Positions 53,965 to 63,875 are shown, numbered from the stretch's first letter. The stretch is DNA of 64,000 nucleotides from an uncultured Caulobacterales bacterium (GCA_937928165.1 CALFVT010000005.1:111372-175371), one strand, 5' to 3'. The notes: a model not told the origin generated them from the letters alone. A program made the numbers and translations.

Positions 53965-56844
53965 ATGAAACTCAGCCGAGCCAGATTTTTAATTTGTACA
54001 GCAGGTGCTGCCGCTATGATGACCGCCGTGTCAGCGACAGCGCAAGAATTTGAAGACGAAGTGATTGCAACAGGTATTCGCAGCAGCTTGAAACAATCTT
54101 TGGATGTTAAGCGCGGAAGTGACCAAGTTGTCGACGCCATTACAGCCGAGGATGTGGGTAAATTCCCCGATAATAACATCGCTGAATCACTTCAGCGCAT
54201 TACGGGTGTTGCGATTGACCGTGATGGCGGTGAAGGCCAGTTCATTACAGTCCGGGGTCTTGGGCCGCAATTTAACCTCGTAACACTTAATGGCCGCACA
54301 TTGGCGACCGATAATGCGGGACGTGAATTTTCATTCGATACGATTTCATCGGACATCATCAGCCGCGCAGAAGTCTTTAAGACGGCAACCCCTAATTTAC
54401 AATCAGGCGGTATTGGCGCAAATGTTAACATCGTTACGGCGAGTCCGCTGGACCGTCCGGGGACGCACTTGTCCTTGTCTGCGGCGGGCATTTATGATGA
54501 TCTTAGTGATGAGTTTAGCCCTGACCTGACCGCTGTGGGGTCATGGACAAATGAAGCCGGAAATTTTGGGGCTTTATTGGGTGTGTCTTATTCTGACAGA
54601 AGCTTGCAGCGTGACCGCGTCTTTACGAACGGTTTTGCGCTACGCCAAGGGGATGCCACTGTGGATGCGCCGCCGTCGGCTAGTGGACTGACCGCTGATG
54701 ATTTTGGAGAGCTTCCAGAGGGGGCTCGTTTGCAACAACAAGCTATTATTAGCCGTGATCAACAAGACCGTGAGCGCTTGACCCTCAATGGTACGGTACA
54801 GTTTGAGCCGGTTGAAACTTTCCGCGTTAAACTTGACGGATTGTGGTCATCATTTGATATTTCGTCATTCGACAATCAATTTTCTGGCTTTTTTACACCG
54901 CCTTTCATTAATCCCGTCGTTGATGAGAACGGAACCGTTACATCATTTAGTCGCCCAGGTCTTGACTTTCAGGCTGCTAACCCGGCTATTGCAGATCAAG
55001 TGGGCCTGTCACAAAATGATAATGTGATTACCGCGAATAATCGTGATGCAGAAAGCTATCTTTTTGGCGGTAATGTTGAGTGGGATGCCCGCGAAGATTT
55101 AACTCTCAATTTTGACGTCTCCTATTCCGAAGCAACGCGGGACGCTACAAACCCATTTGTGGTTCTTGGCGCGCTTGCGCCAGCGTCACCGCTGATATCT
55201 TTGCCTGATGATGCGGAAATCACGACGCTTGAAAACATTGTAGGGGCGCAAGATACCTCGATCCAACGTCTTCACTTTGTGAATGTGAACCGCACAGAAG
55301 TCGATGATCAAATCTTTGAGATTAAAGGGGGGGGTGACTGGAATATTGACCAAGGTATTTTACAAAAAATCTCCTTTGGCGGTGCTTATTCTGATCGGGA
55401 AAAATCACAAACGGTCTTTGATAACTTTGCACCAACGCAAGGTACAGCTATCTTTTGTGCCTTTTGTGGATACACAGTCGACTTTGATGATAGCATTTTA
55501 TCACCAGTTGATCTTGGAAATTTCTTGTCAGGTGTTGACGGAAATGACCGTATTCCAACCCAATTCTTAGGTTCAACCTTCGAGCAAGCTTTTGCAGCGC
55601 TCAATAGTGATGCGGCTATTTCTGATCCTAATCGTTCAGGTCGTCCAAACGGTGTCGATAATAATGATGCGTCAATTCTAGGGACTGATGCTAATCTTCG
55701 TGCAAGACGGGATGCGTCCAACTCTATCTTTGGCTTCTTTGATCCTGAAGAAAATCCGGGTTCAGGTTTTGCCGTTGATGAAGAAATTATTGCGGCTTTC
55801 GTCAATACGGTATGGGCTGGTGATTTGGGTGATATTCCATGGACAGCCAACCTTGGTTTCCGCTGGGCTCAGACGAATACGACATCAGCAGGTGTAGACC
55901 AACCGGTTGTTGAGTTTCGTGAATCTCCGGGTGATACGCAACTGGATATTCAGTTCGGAGATCAAACAGACGTCTCTGTTAGCAATAGTTATTCCAACTT
56001 CCTGCCATCATTCAACTTAAAGCTTGAAACATCAGATAGCACTGTGGCACGGTTTGCGGTGTCGCAAACGGTGACGCGCCCAACCCTGACCTCTTTGGGT
56101 GTTAACAACACCTTTGGCGGGCGGTCAAATGCGCCGACATCGGGCGGAGGCAATCCGAACCTCGAAGCTTTTGAATCAACAAACTTCGATATTGCGTTTG
56201 AATGGTATATTGACGACATTAGCTATTTTGGCGTCACAGGTTTCCATAAGCGTTTTAGCAACTTCCTTGAAATTGCAACGCTCCCTGTTGCGGGCCAAGT
56301 TATCATTCCGCCGGGTAATGTGGGCAACCCAGGAACTGCAGACCTCGCGGTTGACGTGACCTTCCAAGATACGCGGGAGCGTAACGGCGAAACCGGTGAC
56401 ATTACGGGTCTTGAAGCGGCCTTGCAAAAGGGTTGGGATAACGGCCTTGGCTTTGGCGTCAACTATACTTACGTCACAAGCAATATTAACCGCGGCGTAG
56501 ATTCGCCTGTGGCTAATCTTGACTTTAACGGCCTGTCACCACACTCACTAAATATTAATGGCTTTTATGAAAAAGGCCCAATCCAAGCCCGCGTGGCATG
56601 GAATTGGCGGGATGAGTTCCTCTTCCAAGCGCAGTCATTCTTCGGTGAACCACAGCAACGTGAAGCCTTTGGCCAGATCGACTTCTCTGCCGGTTATGAC
56701 ATCACAGATCGTTTCCAAGTCTTTGTTGAAGGCGTGAATGTTCTGGGTGCAACCCGCCGTGACTTCTCACGCTTTAGAAATCGTTTCTTAGAGCTCGAAG
56801 ATACAGGCGCACGCTACACATTAGGTATCCGCGGCACGTTCTAA
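53965..56844 (+). CDS. TonB-dependent receptor of the Xanthomonas/Caulobacter type, probable galactoside uptake
   Basis: This 959-residue outer-membrane receptor has a signal peptide ending in VSATAQ and a TonB-box-like DEVIATGIR. Its plug opens with the family-typical VDAITAEDVGKFPDNNIAESLQRI, followed by a long barrel ending in LGIRGTF. Such receptors usually import oligosaccharides. The position between the DeoR gene and the alpha-galactosidase suggests alpha-galactosides (inference). AGGGGAAAT precedes the ATG. A strong terminator follows, so the galactosidase has its own promoter or depends on read-through. Confidence 0.9.
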   Translation: MKLSRARFLICTAGAAAMMTAVSATAQEFEDEVIATGIRSSLKQSLDVKRGSDQVVDAITAEDVGKFPDNNIAESLQRITGVAIDRDGGEGQFITVRGLGPQFNLVTLNGRTLATDNAGREFSFDTISSDIISRAEVFKTATPNLQSGGIGANVNIVTASPLDRPGTHLSLSAAGIYDDLSDEFSPDLTAVGSWTNEAGNFGALLGVSYSDRSLQRDRVFTNGFALRQGDATVDAPPSASGLTADDFGELPEGARLQQQAIISRDQQDRERLTLNGTVQFEPVETFRVKLDGLWSSFDISSFDNQFSGFFTPPFINPVVDENGTVTSFSRPGLDFQAANPAIADQVGLSQNDNVITANNRDAESYLFGGNVEWDAREDLTLNFDVSYSEATRDATNPFVVLGALAPASPLISLPDDAEITTLENIVGAQDTSIQRLHFVNVNRTEVDDQIFEIKGGGDWNIDQGILQKISFGGAYSDREKSQTVFDNFAPTQGTAIFCAFCGYTVDFDDSILSPVDLGNFLSGVDGNDRIPTQFLGSTFEQAFAALNSDAAISDPNRSGRPNGVDNNDASILGTDANLRARRDASNSIFGFFDPEENPGSGFAVDEEIIAAFVNTVWAGDLGDIPWTANLGFRWAQTNTTSAGVDQPVVEFRESPGDTQLDIQFGDQTDVSVSNSYSNFLPSFNLKLETSDSTVARFAVSQTVTRPTLTSLGVNNTFGGRSNAPTSGGGNPNLEAFESTNFDIAFEWYIDDISYFGVTGFHKRFSNFLEIATLPVAGQVIIPPGNVGNPGTADLAVDVTFQDTRERNGETGDITGLEAALQKGWDNGLGFGVNYTYVTSNINRGVDSPVANLDFNGLSPHSLNINGFYEKGPIQARVAWNWRDEFLFQAQSFFGEPQQREAFGQIDFSAGYDITDRFQVFVEGVNVLGATRRDFSRFRNRFLELEDTGARYTLGIRGTF

Positions 56845-56867
56845 GCCTTGGCTCCATAATAATATCC

Positions 56868-56894
56868 AAGGCCGCTTTTATAGCGGCCTTTCTT
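56868..56894 (+). terminator. Intrinsic terminator of the TonB receptor gene
   Basis: AAGGCCGC at 56868-56875 and GCGGCCTT at 56883-56890 form an eight-base stem with the loop TTTTATA, followed by TCTT. It lies 24 bases after the stop. Confidence 0.88.
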
Positions 56895-56956
56895 ATGCTT
56901 GCTTTTGATTTTTATCAGGGCATATTCCTCCTTAAAATTATGAATTTGGTGACGCT

Positions 56957-59173
56957 ATGGCTCGCATGATTAATGTTTCGGATAATAAGACCTTTGCTTT
57001 ATCCAATGATTTTTTCTCCTATGTTTTTTGTGTTACGGAAGAGGGGATTTTGCAGCATGTCTATTACGGACCGCCCCTTAAAAACCCGCTCGAAGTTGAA
57101 ATTCATCACTTGCGCACCCAGCGCGAGGCGGCGTCTGTGTTTCAAGGTGGGCAATATTTCAGCCTGAGCGACACCCCGCAGGAATTTCCAAGCTTTGGCA
57201 CATCGGATTACCGCTTTCCGGCGGTTCACGGGCGTAATCATGACGGAAATACTGTGTTTTCCCTACTTTATAAAAGTTATAAGGTCAAAGACGTCAAACC
57301 GCTACTTAAGAAGCTTCCGGCGTCGCGCGGCGGTGATTGCGAAACCTTGATTGTTACCTTGTCTGATCCGTTACATTTGCTTGATGTCGAGCTTTATTAC
57401 ACCATTTATAAACATCACGGCGTGCTGACCCGTTCAGCGAAATTTAAAAACCGCGGGGAGCAAGAGCTGCAACTGCAACATGCTTTTAGTAGCTCGATAG
57501 ACCTGCCGCCGGCCGAATATGAAGTTTTGCACCTTCACGGCACATGGGCCCGTGAATTTAACGAAGAACGCATTGATGTGCCTAAAGGGCGCTTTGTGGT
57601 CGATTCGGCGCGAGGTACATCCAGCGCCGCCCATAATCCGTTCATGGCGATCATGCATAAGGGCACCACTGAGGATTTAGGCCATGTCTACGCCTCCACA
57701 CTCATGTATAGCGGTAATTTTGCCCTTAGTGTTGAAAAAGGCGAATTTGAAGATGTGCGAATGCTCGCGGGGATTAACCCGTTTAACTTTCATTGGCGGC
57801 TTAAGCCTGGGAAGACATTTTGCACCCCCGAAGCGCTCCATGTGTTCACCGATAAAGGCCTCGGGCGAATGAGCCATATTTGGCATAATTTCATCCGCAA
57901 GAAAATCACGCCGGAGCGATTTGCCAATGTGCCGCGTCCGACCTATTTAAATACGTGGGAAGCGGCCTATTTTGACATTGACCAAGATAAAGTTATGGAT
58001 TTGGCCCATCAAGCCAAATCTGTTGGGGTGGATATGCTCGTCCTTGATGACGGCTGGTTTGAAGGTCGCCGCGATGATACAAGCTCCCTCGGGGATTGGC
58101 GCGCCGACCGAGAACGTTTCGCAGACGGCATTCCCGCGCTTGCTGCCAAGGTTAAGGCCGAAGGGCTTAAGTTTGGGATTTGGTTCGAGCCGGAGATGGT
58201 CAATCCTAAAAGCCAATTATTTCAAGATCATCCTGACTGGATACTTCATGTGCCAGGGCGCACGCCGTCCTTGGGCCGCAATCAATTAACCTTGGATTTA
58301 TCCCGTGAAGAGGTTGTGGATTATTTATTTGAACAAATTGATATTATATTATCTTGCGGCGATATTGATTATGTTAAATGGGATATGAACCGTAATATGA
58401 CAGAGGTTGGCTCGGCGGGCCTGCCTAAAAACCGTCAACGAGAGGTCTCTCACCGTTATATGCTCGGGCTTTATAGCCTCCTTAAACGCCTGACCTGTAA
58501 ACATCCGAATATTTTATTTGAAAATTGTGCGAGCGGCGGGAACCGCTTTGATTTGGGCATGCTCAACTATATGCCGCAAGGCTGGATTTCCGATATGAGC
58601 GATCCGATTGGCCGCCTTCAAATTATCAACGGCGCATCTTATCTGTACCCAACTGATACAATGGCCGCCTATATTGGGCCGTCTCCCAATCATCAAAATG
58701 GGCGGGTGACATCATTGCAAACGCGGTTTTTGGCCGGATTTTTCTGCGCCGCGCGGGGGCTCTCGCTGAATGAGGCGGATGTAGTCGAGCATAAAGATGA
58801 GCTGTTTAAATATATAGAAATGGCGCGTCATTCCGCAGAGGATATGATTGGCGGACGGTTTCACCGCCTCATTAATAATGGTAATGAAGTGTGCTGGCAG
58901 CTTACAACCGCCGATGAAAAAACCGTTTACCTATTATATTTCCATATTTTATCCGCGCCGAACTTGCCCTTCCGCCGGGCCTATATGATGGGGCTTGATC
59001 CAAAATCAGAGTATTTAATGGTCGAGGACGGCACATCTTATAATGGCGATGCGCTTATGAGTAGCGGTCTGGCCCTACCTTATGTGACAACGGGCCATGT
59101 CAAAGATAATATCCGCTATATGGATAAGGGCGATTTCTCGTCTTATCTATTTATATTTAAAAAAGAGGGATAG
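56957..59173 (+). CDS. GH36 alpha-galactosidase
   Basis: This 738-residue enzyme removes terminal alpha-galactose from melibiose, raffinose or similar sugars. A beta-sandwich domain comes first, then the barrel with LDDGWFEGRRDD, FGIWFEPEMVNP and the nucleophile Asp476 in KWDMNR. The acid/base is in the SDMSD motif near residues 545-549. No signal peptide is present, so the enzyme is cytoplasmic and fits import by the nearby transporters. Its stop codon lies inside the stem of the opposite gene's terminator. Confidence 0.92.
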   Translation: MARMINVSDNKTFALSNDFFSYVFCVTEEGILQHVYYGPPLKNPLEVEIHHLRTQREAASVFQGGQYFSLSDTPQEFPSFGTSDYRFPAVHGRNHDGNTVFSLLYKSYKVKDVKPLLKKLPASRGGDCETLIVTLSDPLHLLDVELYYTIYKHHGVLTRSAKFKNRGEQELQLQHAFSSSIDLPPAEYEVLHLHGTWAREFNEERIDVPKGRFVVDSARGTSSAAHNPFMAIMHKGTTEDLGHVYASTLMYSGNFALSVEKGEFEDVRMLAGINPFNFHWRLKPGKTFCTPEALHVFTDKGLGRMSHIWHNFIRKKITPERFANVPRPTYLNTWEAAYFDIDQDKVMDLAHQAKSVGVDMLVLDDGWFEGRRDDTSSLGDWRADRERFADGIPALAAKVKAEGLKFGIWFEPEMVNPKSQLFQDHPDWILHVPGRTPSLGRNQLTLDLSREEVVDYLFEQIDIILSCGDIDYVKWDMNRNMTEVGSAGLPKNRQREVSHRYMLGLYSLLKRLTCKHPNILFENCASGGNRFDLGMLNYMPQGWISDMSDPIGRLQIINGASYLYPTDTMAAYIGPSPNHQNGRVTSLQTRFLAGFFCAARGLSLNEADVVEHKDELFKYIEMARHSAEDMIGGRFHRLINNGNEVCWQLTTADEKTVYLLYFHILSAPNLPFRRAYMMGLDPKSEYLMVEDGTSYNGDALMSSGLALPYVTTGHVKDNIRYMDKGDFSSYLFIFKKEG

Positions 59174-59186
59174 CGGCGGCTATCCC
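59157..59186 (-). terminator. Intrinsic terminator of msrB overlapping the galactosidase stop codon
   Basis: GGGATAGC at 59167-59174 and GCTATCCC at 59179-59186 form a perfect eight-base stem around GGCG. The A-rich stretch before it is a T run on the minus strand. The stop codon of the alpha-galactosidase lies inside the left arm. Confidence 0.8.
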
Positions 59187-59205
59187 CCTGCTTTGCGCTC
59201 GGAGT

Positions 59206-59733
59206 CTAAGCGTCTTTTGGAATAAAAATTAAGGCCACGCCATTATTACAATAGCGAAGTCCTGTTGGGCGCGGGCCGTCTGTGAACACATGGCCTTGAT
59301 GGCCACCGCAGCGCGCGCAGTGATATTCTGTGCGCGGCAAGAATAATTTATTATCGACTTTCGTGGCGACATTTCCCTCAATGACGTCAAAAAAGCTTGG
59401 CCATCCGGTGCGGGAATCATATTTGGTGTCAGCGTTAAACAGTGGCAATTCACAGCCTCGGCAGGCGAAAACTCCGTCGCGTTTTTCGTCATTCAATGGG
59501 CTAGACCATGGGCGCTCTGTGCCTTCGCGGCGCAGTACATTAAATTCTGCGGGGGTTAAGCGCTCTTTCCAATCCGTAGGGGATAGGCTTGCCCAGTCAA
59601 TATTATCATTCACAGAGCTCCCCTTTTGCCTTGGCGTTGTAGCATTCGCGTTGATAGATGCTTTGGTGCAAGCAGATAAGGCTAAGGCCGCAACGCCAAG
59701 CCCTAATGTTCGCCGTGTCAAATATTGGGTCAT
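59206..59733 (-). CDS. msrB: Exported peptide-methionine (R)-S-oxide reductase
   Basis: This 175-residue enzyme repairs R-methionine sulfoxide. The zinc-binding pairs CRGC and CARC, the segment TGWPSF, and the catalytic cysteine in RYCNNGVAL are present. The N-terminus TRRTLGLGVAALALSAC combines a twin-arginine motif with a lipobox, so it is predicted to be exported through Tat as a lipoprotein, unlike cytoplasmic MsrB. AGGAG precedes the ATG. Confidence 0.93.
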   Translation of the reverse strand: MTQYLTRRTLGLGVAALALSACTKASINANATTPRQKGSSVNDNIDWASLSPTDWKERLTPAEFNVLRREGTERPWSSPLNDEKRDGVFACRGCELPLFNADTKYDSRTGWPSFFDVIEGNVATKVDNKLFLPRTEYHCARCGGHQGHVFTDGPRPTGLRYCNNGVALIFIPKDA

Positions 59734-59814
59734 GTAACATACTCCTGTCTGTGACCATATATAGGGCTTAAACGGTGGATTGCAGTGACGATTCTGTCAC
59801 TATTTGGTGAAGGA

Positions 59815-60789
59815 TTAGAAGAAGCTTGTGAACATAGGTGGTAAAAGCCACAAGGTTAAGATCAAACCGGCCCAAAAATTTGACTTGAATAAATGAAGGG
59901 CGCTTTTGGGCTCATCAGGCTCTAAGCGTATGATTTGCCATATTAAATGGGCTGCAAACAAGAGCAGCACAAGCGCCGCATCAATGGCGGCTTGGAGAGG
60001 GATTTGACTGACCGTTTGGCCGTGATATGTGCCGCTATGGATGATATGTAAAAATATGGCGGTGAAGATAAGCGAAAGACATAGGCCGTAACAGAGACTG
60101 ACGCCGCTTTTTATGTGGCGTCCAAAACGCCGCGCGGTGGACTTAATTCCGGCAAAGGCATCATCTTCAATATCTTGGCAGGCATAGATTGTATCATAGC
60201 CTACGGTCCAAAAAATAAGCCCGCCGTAAAGACAAAAAAGTGGCGCGCTGACCATTTGCGTTTTCGCCGCATAGGCAACAAGCACGGCCCAATTAAACGT
60301 CATACCAAGCCAAAGCTGCGGCCACCATGTAATCCGCTTCATAAAGGGATAAGCGGCCACGAGCGGAATAGAGAGCAAAGAAATAACCTGCGCCAGAGGC
60401 GGCAGACAAAGTAAAACGATCAGGCCAATAAAGCACTGCGCAAACAGCCAGATCCATGCCTGTTTATTACTTATACGCCCGGACGGTAGGGGGCGCAGAG
60501 CGGTACGCTCAACCTTGGCATCTATGTCTTGATCGACAATATCATTATAGGTACAGCCGGCTCCGCGCATAGCAATCGCGCCGATTAAAATAAGGGCGGC
60601 CCATTTTAAATCACTTTGAACGAGCCCGCCGACAAGACCCGCAAAAGCAAGACCAATCCAGCCGGGCAGGGCCAAAAGCCAATAGCCAATGGGCCGGTCT
60701 AACCGGGATAGCTGCAAAAAAGGCTGCCAGCCCTCGGGCATTTTATAAACCCAATGGCTTTGCGCCGCGTCTTTGATTATAGGGCTCAT
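59815..60789 (-). CDS. ubiA: 4-hydroxybenzoate polyprenyltransferase
   Basis: This 324-residue membrane enzyme prenylates 4-hydroxybenzoate in ubiquinone synthesis. The first Asp-rich motif lies in YNDIVDQDIDAKVERTALRPLPSG and the second in YACQDIEDDAFAGIKSTARRFG. Eight or so membrane segments are predicted. It is divergent from rsmE, whose start is 41 bases away. Confidence 0.93.
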   Translation of the reverse strand: MSPIIKDAAQSHWVYKMPEGWQPFLQLSRLDRPIGYWLLALPGWIGLAFAGLVGGLVQSDLKWAALILIGAIAMRGAGCTYNDIVDQDIDAKVERTALRPLPSGRISNKQAWIWLFAQCFIGLIVLLCLPPLAQVISLLSIPLVAAYPFMKRITWWPQLWLGMTFNWAVLVAYAAKTQMVSAPLFCLYGGLIFWTVGYDTIYACQDIEDDAFAGIKSTARRFGRHIKSGVSLCYGLCLSLIFTAIFLHIIHSGTYHGQTVSQIPLQAAIDAALVLLLFAAHLIWQIIRLEPDEPKSALHLFKSNFWAGLILTLWLLPPMFTSFF

Positions 60790-60830
60790 TAATGGGTGCG
60801 TAGCGCAGCGGCTTGGGTTATGTAAAGCCT

Positions 60831-61577
60831 ATGCGCCAAAATTACACATTACCTCGGCTTTACATGGAAACGGCTTTAAACGCGGGGGTCGAGATTGATC
60901 TGCCCAAAGAGCAAGCCCATTATCTTGGCACGGTTCTTCGTAAAATGGCGGGCGATGATTTGCGTGTTTTTAACGGTGAGAGCGGGGAGTGGCGGGCTGA
61001 GATACAGCAAGTCTCCCGCAAAGGCGGGCGGCTTATAATCTGCGAGCAGCTACGCCCCCCTGCCAAAATGCCGGATATTTGGCTCTGTTTCGCCCCTGTG
61101 CGCAAACATCGTAACGCCTTTATCATAGAAAAGGGCACAGAGTTGGGCGCGGCTGTGTTTTATCCTATTCTCACGGATCACACGCAATTTGTGCGGTTTA
61201 ACGCGGATAAGGCCCGCCTCCAGGCGATTGAAGCCAGTGAGCAGACAGAGCGCCTAGATGTACCAAAAGTTCGTGATCTTAGGGTAGGCGGCATAGAGGT
61301 CATGCTGAAAGATTGGCCGCAAGATCGCCGCTTGATATTTGCCGATGAAGCGGGGGATGCGGCCCCGGCGCTAACCGTGCTTAAGGGAATGGAAGATGGC
61401 CCTGCCGCAATTTTAATTGGCCCCGAAGGCGGATTTTCACTGCGTGAGCGGGAGATGATACGAACGAAGAGCTTTGTAACCCCCGTCTCTTTGGGGCCGC
61501 GTATTTTGCGCGCCGATACGGCGGCGTTGTCTTTGCTAAGTCTATGGCAAGCGGTGCGCGGGGACTGGACGGTTTAA
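60831..61577 (+). CDS. rsmE: 16S rRNA (uracil1498-N3)-methyltransferase
   Basis: This SPOUT-class methyltransferase modifies U1498 of 16S rRNA. The knot region has LIGPEGGFSLREREM and LGPRILRADTAAL, and the N-terminal PUA-like part has HYLGTVLRKMAGDDLRVFNG. It is 248 residues from ATG 60831; a TTG at 60813 is also in frame. It converges with ribF, with a five-base gap. Confidence 0.94.
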   Translation: MRQNYTLPRLYMETALNAGVEIDLPKEQAHYLGTVLRKMAGDDLRVFNGESGEWRAEIQQVSRKGGRLIICEQLRPPAKMPDIWLCFAPVRKHRNAFIIEKGTELGAAVFYPILTDHTQFVRFNADKARLQAIEASEQTERLDVPKVRDLRVGGIEVMLKDWPQDRRLIFADEAGDAAPALTVLKGMEDGPAAILIGPEGGFSLREREMIRTKSFVTPVSLGPRILRADTAALSLLSLWQAVRGDWTV

Positions 61578-61582
61578 AACCT

Positions 61583-62521
61583 TTAGGTGAGGCCAAAGAT
61601 AATGCGCGCGCTTTGGGCATCGCGGCTGATTTGTGCGCGTAGGGCGTCAAAACTGTCAAATTTTTTCTCCGCGCGGATAAAGCTGCGAAAGCGTACATCA
61701 AGGCGCTGTCCGTAGATATCTTGGTCGAAATCAAAAATATGCACCTCAAGCCGCGCCTCTTCACCGCCAACAGTCGGGCGATTGCCCGTATTGGCAACGC
61801 CGGGCCGCCAGTCTGTTTCTCCCTCTAGCCGCACTTCGGCCGTGTAAACCCCGAATTTAGGCCGAACGAGATCAGCAAAATCAAGATTAGCCGTGGGGAA
61901 ATTTATGGTGCGCCCCCGCTGTTGCCCCTTTTGCACAATCCCGTTGACTTGCCACGGGCGGGAGAGTTGATGGGCCGCGAGGAATACATCCCCGTCTCGA
62001 AGCGCTTTACGAATTTCGGTAGAGCCATATTTGCCGTAGATTTTATGAAGCCCAATAGGCTTCATCGCCGTCACGCCAATGCCCCGCTCCCCGCACAGCC
62101 GCGTCAGGCTCTCAACATTCCCGCAGCGGTTTTTACCAAAGCCGTAATCTTCCCCGACAATGACATGGCGAATACCAAGGCCTTGATATAGGACAATCTC
62201 GACAAATTCGGCATCATCCATATCGCGCAAATGAGTGTCAAAAGGGATTTCATAAAGCCGCTTGATCCCAAGTCCAGCCATAATCTCCGCGCGTAGCTCT
62301 GCGCTCATCAGGCGAAAGGGGGGGGCATTTGGTTTAAAAAAGCGGTAAGGATGTGGACGGAACAAGCCAATACCCAAAGGCGCGCCGAGTTCTTTGGCTA
62401 TGCTGCGGGCCTGACCGATGACGGCTTGATGTCCACGGTGAAGTCCGTCAAAATTGCCAAGGGCAATCACGGCCCCTTTATCAGAGGCGGAAAGGTCTTT
62501 ATACTGGGTGAGTGTTTTCAT
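61583..62521 (-). CDS. ribF: Bifunctional riboflavin kinase / FAD synthetase
   Basis: This 312-residue enzyme makes FMN and then FAD. The N-terminal nucleotidyltransferase domain starts with ALGNFDGLHRGHQAVI and has VGEDYGFGKNRCG. The C-terminal kinase domain has the flavokinase pattern GQQRGRTINFPTANL, GVYTAEV and EVHIFDFDQDIYG. It heads no visible operon but follows the MaoC and HAD genes in the same direction. Confidence 0.95.
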   Translation of the reverse strand: MKTLTQYKDLSASDKGAVIALGNFDGLHRGHQAVIGQARSIAKELGAPLGIGLFRPHPYRFFKPNAPPFRLMSAELRAEIMAGLGIKRLYEIPFDTHLRDMDDAEFVEIVLYQGLGIRHVIVGEDYGFGKNRCGNVESLTRLCGERGIGVTAMKPIGLHKIYGKYGSTEIRKALRDGDVFLAAHQLSRPWQVNGIVQKGQQRGRTINFPTANLDFADLVRPKFGVYTAEVRLEGETDWRPGVANTGNRPTVGGEEARLEVHIFDFDQDIYGQRLDVRFRSFIRAEKKFDSFDALRAQISRDAQSARIIFGLT

Positions 62522-62557
62522 GGCCTTTGAAAAGACGGTATTTTATGGGGTAAGCAT

Positions 62558-62992
62558 TTAAGCGGTAGGGCGTTTCTTGACCACAACACCTGCGTCGCCG
62601 CGGCAGATTTGCTTGCCGTCAACCTCGCAATAGCATTTCATTTTTACCCGCCCATTACGCTCATTAATCTCGGCCACTTCAGCAACGGCCACAACCTCAT
62701 CGCCGATAAAAGCGGGGCGGCGAAAGCGTAGATTAAGCTCAACAAAAACTGCGCCTGGGCCAGGCAAATCATTGCCTAATACGGCGGATATAAGTGAGGC
62801 CGATAGCGCGCCATGGGCGATACGCTTGCCGAACATTGTGGTCTTAGCAAATTCTTCGTTCACATGTATCGGGTTTTTATCCCCCGTGAGTTCGGCGAAT
62901 ATGTCAATCTTTTCGGCGGTAATCACCATGCTTGTGGTCGCGCGCATGCCGATCTCTAAGTCTTCAAGATAGAATTTTACATTATCAGTCAT
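62558..62992 (-). CDS. MaoC family (R)-specific enoyl-CoA hydratase
   Basis: This 144-residue hot-dog-fold protein has the hydratase 2 pattern FAELTGDKNPIHVNEEFA, with the catalytic Asp and His, followed by FGKRIAHGALSASLISAVLG. It hydrates 2-enoyl-CoA to (R)-3-hydroxyacyl-CoA, as PhaJ does. It lies 36 bases upstream of ribF and 28 bases after the HAD gene, in one likely operon. Confidence 0.9.
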   Translation of the reverse strand: MTDNVKFYLEDLEIGMRATTSMVITAEKIDIFAELTGDKNPIHVNEEFAKTTMFGKRIAHGALSASLISAVLGNDLPGPGAVFVELNLRFRRPAFIGDEVVAVAEVAEINERNGRVKMKCYCEVDGKQICRGDAGVVVKKRPTA

Positions 62993-63020
62993 GCAGGTCT
63001 CTTCATGCGGTTTTCTTGGG

Positions 63021-63875
63021 TTACCAACGCAGGCGGTCTGCGAGATATCTTGCAGAGATATTATGTTGTTTCAATAGATTTGTGAAAGCATCTGTCATTG
63101 GCCCGTGGAGACCGTCTTGGACAAAGAAACAATCATAGTCTTCATTTTGCGCCCCCGCCAAGTCTGTATGGACATTATCGCCAATACATAAAATGCGATC
63201 ACTGGGCACATTATAGCCCATAATATTCGTAAGCCACGCCCGGCAAAGACGATAAATTGGTTTATGGGGTTTGCCCGCGTAAACGACTTCGCCGCCCATA
63301 TCTTCATATTTTTGCGCTAGTGCGCCGCCGCAATAAATCTCTTCATCGCCGCGCATGACTTTGATGTCGGGATTGGCGCATATAAGCGGGATGCCGTTCT
63401 CGCGCGCTTGCATTAAAAGGTCGGTGTAATCATCGGGCGTTTCATGTGCGTCTTCGAAAAGTCCTGTGCAAGAAATAAAAGCGGCCTCGTCGAGATCGCT
63501 GAAATGTAGCTCTAGCCCGTCATAAAGTCCGTCGTCCCGGTCAGGGCCAAGCTTAAAGGCGGGGCCAGGGGCGCGGCGTGCAAGCTCATCTATGGTGGCA
63601 TCGCCGGAGGTGACAATGGCGTCCCAGAGTTCACCGGGAACGCCGATGTCGCGAAACTGCTGCGGTATAGCAACCGATGGGCGCGGAGAATTTGAGATTA
63701 AAATCACGGGGCCGCGTTCTTGACGGAAGCGCTCTAGGGCGTCGCAAGCCTCTAGAAAGGGCTCACGGCCATTATGGATCACGCCCCATATATCGCAAAA
63801 TAATGCGTCGTAATTATCAGAGATGGGCCCAAGGCCGCTGACAGGTTCAAAGCTAAGTAACGCATTTTTTTTCAT
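63021..63875 (-). CDS. TIGR01459 family HAD-superfamily hydrolase
   Basis: This 284-residue phosphatase-like protein has DIWGVIHNG, with the nucleophilic and acid Asp pair altered to DxW (the subfamily's usual form), ILISNSPRPS as motif 2 and RILCIGDNVHTDLAGA as motif 4. It matches the HAD IIA subfamily TIGR01459, common in alphaproteobacteria and often close to ribF. The substrate is unknown. The remaining 125 bases of the window hold no visible gene. Confidence 0.87.
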   Translation of the reverse strand: MKKNALLSFEPVSGLGPISDNYDALFCDIWGVIHNGREPFLEACDALERFRQERGPVILISNSPRPSVAIPQQFRDIGVPGELWDAIVTSGDATIDELARRAPGPAFKLGPDRDDGLYDGLELHFSDLDEAAFISCTGLFEDAHETPDDYTDLLMQARENGIPLICANPDIKVMRGDEEIYCGGALAQKYEDMGGEVVYAGKPHKPIYRLCRAWLTNIMGYNVPSDRILCIGDNVHTDLAGAQNEDYDCFFVQDGLHGPMTDAFTNLLKQHNISARYLADRLRW

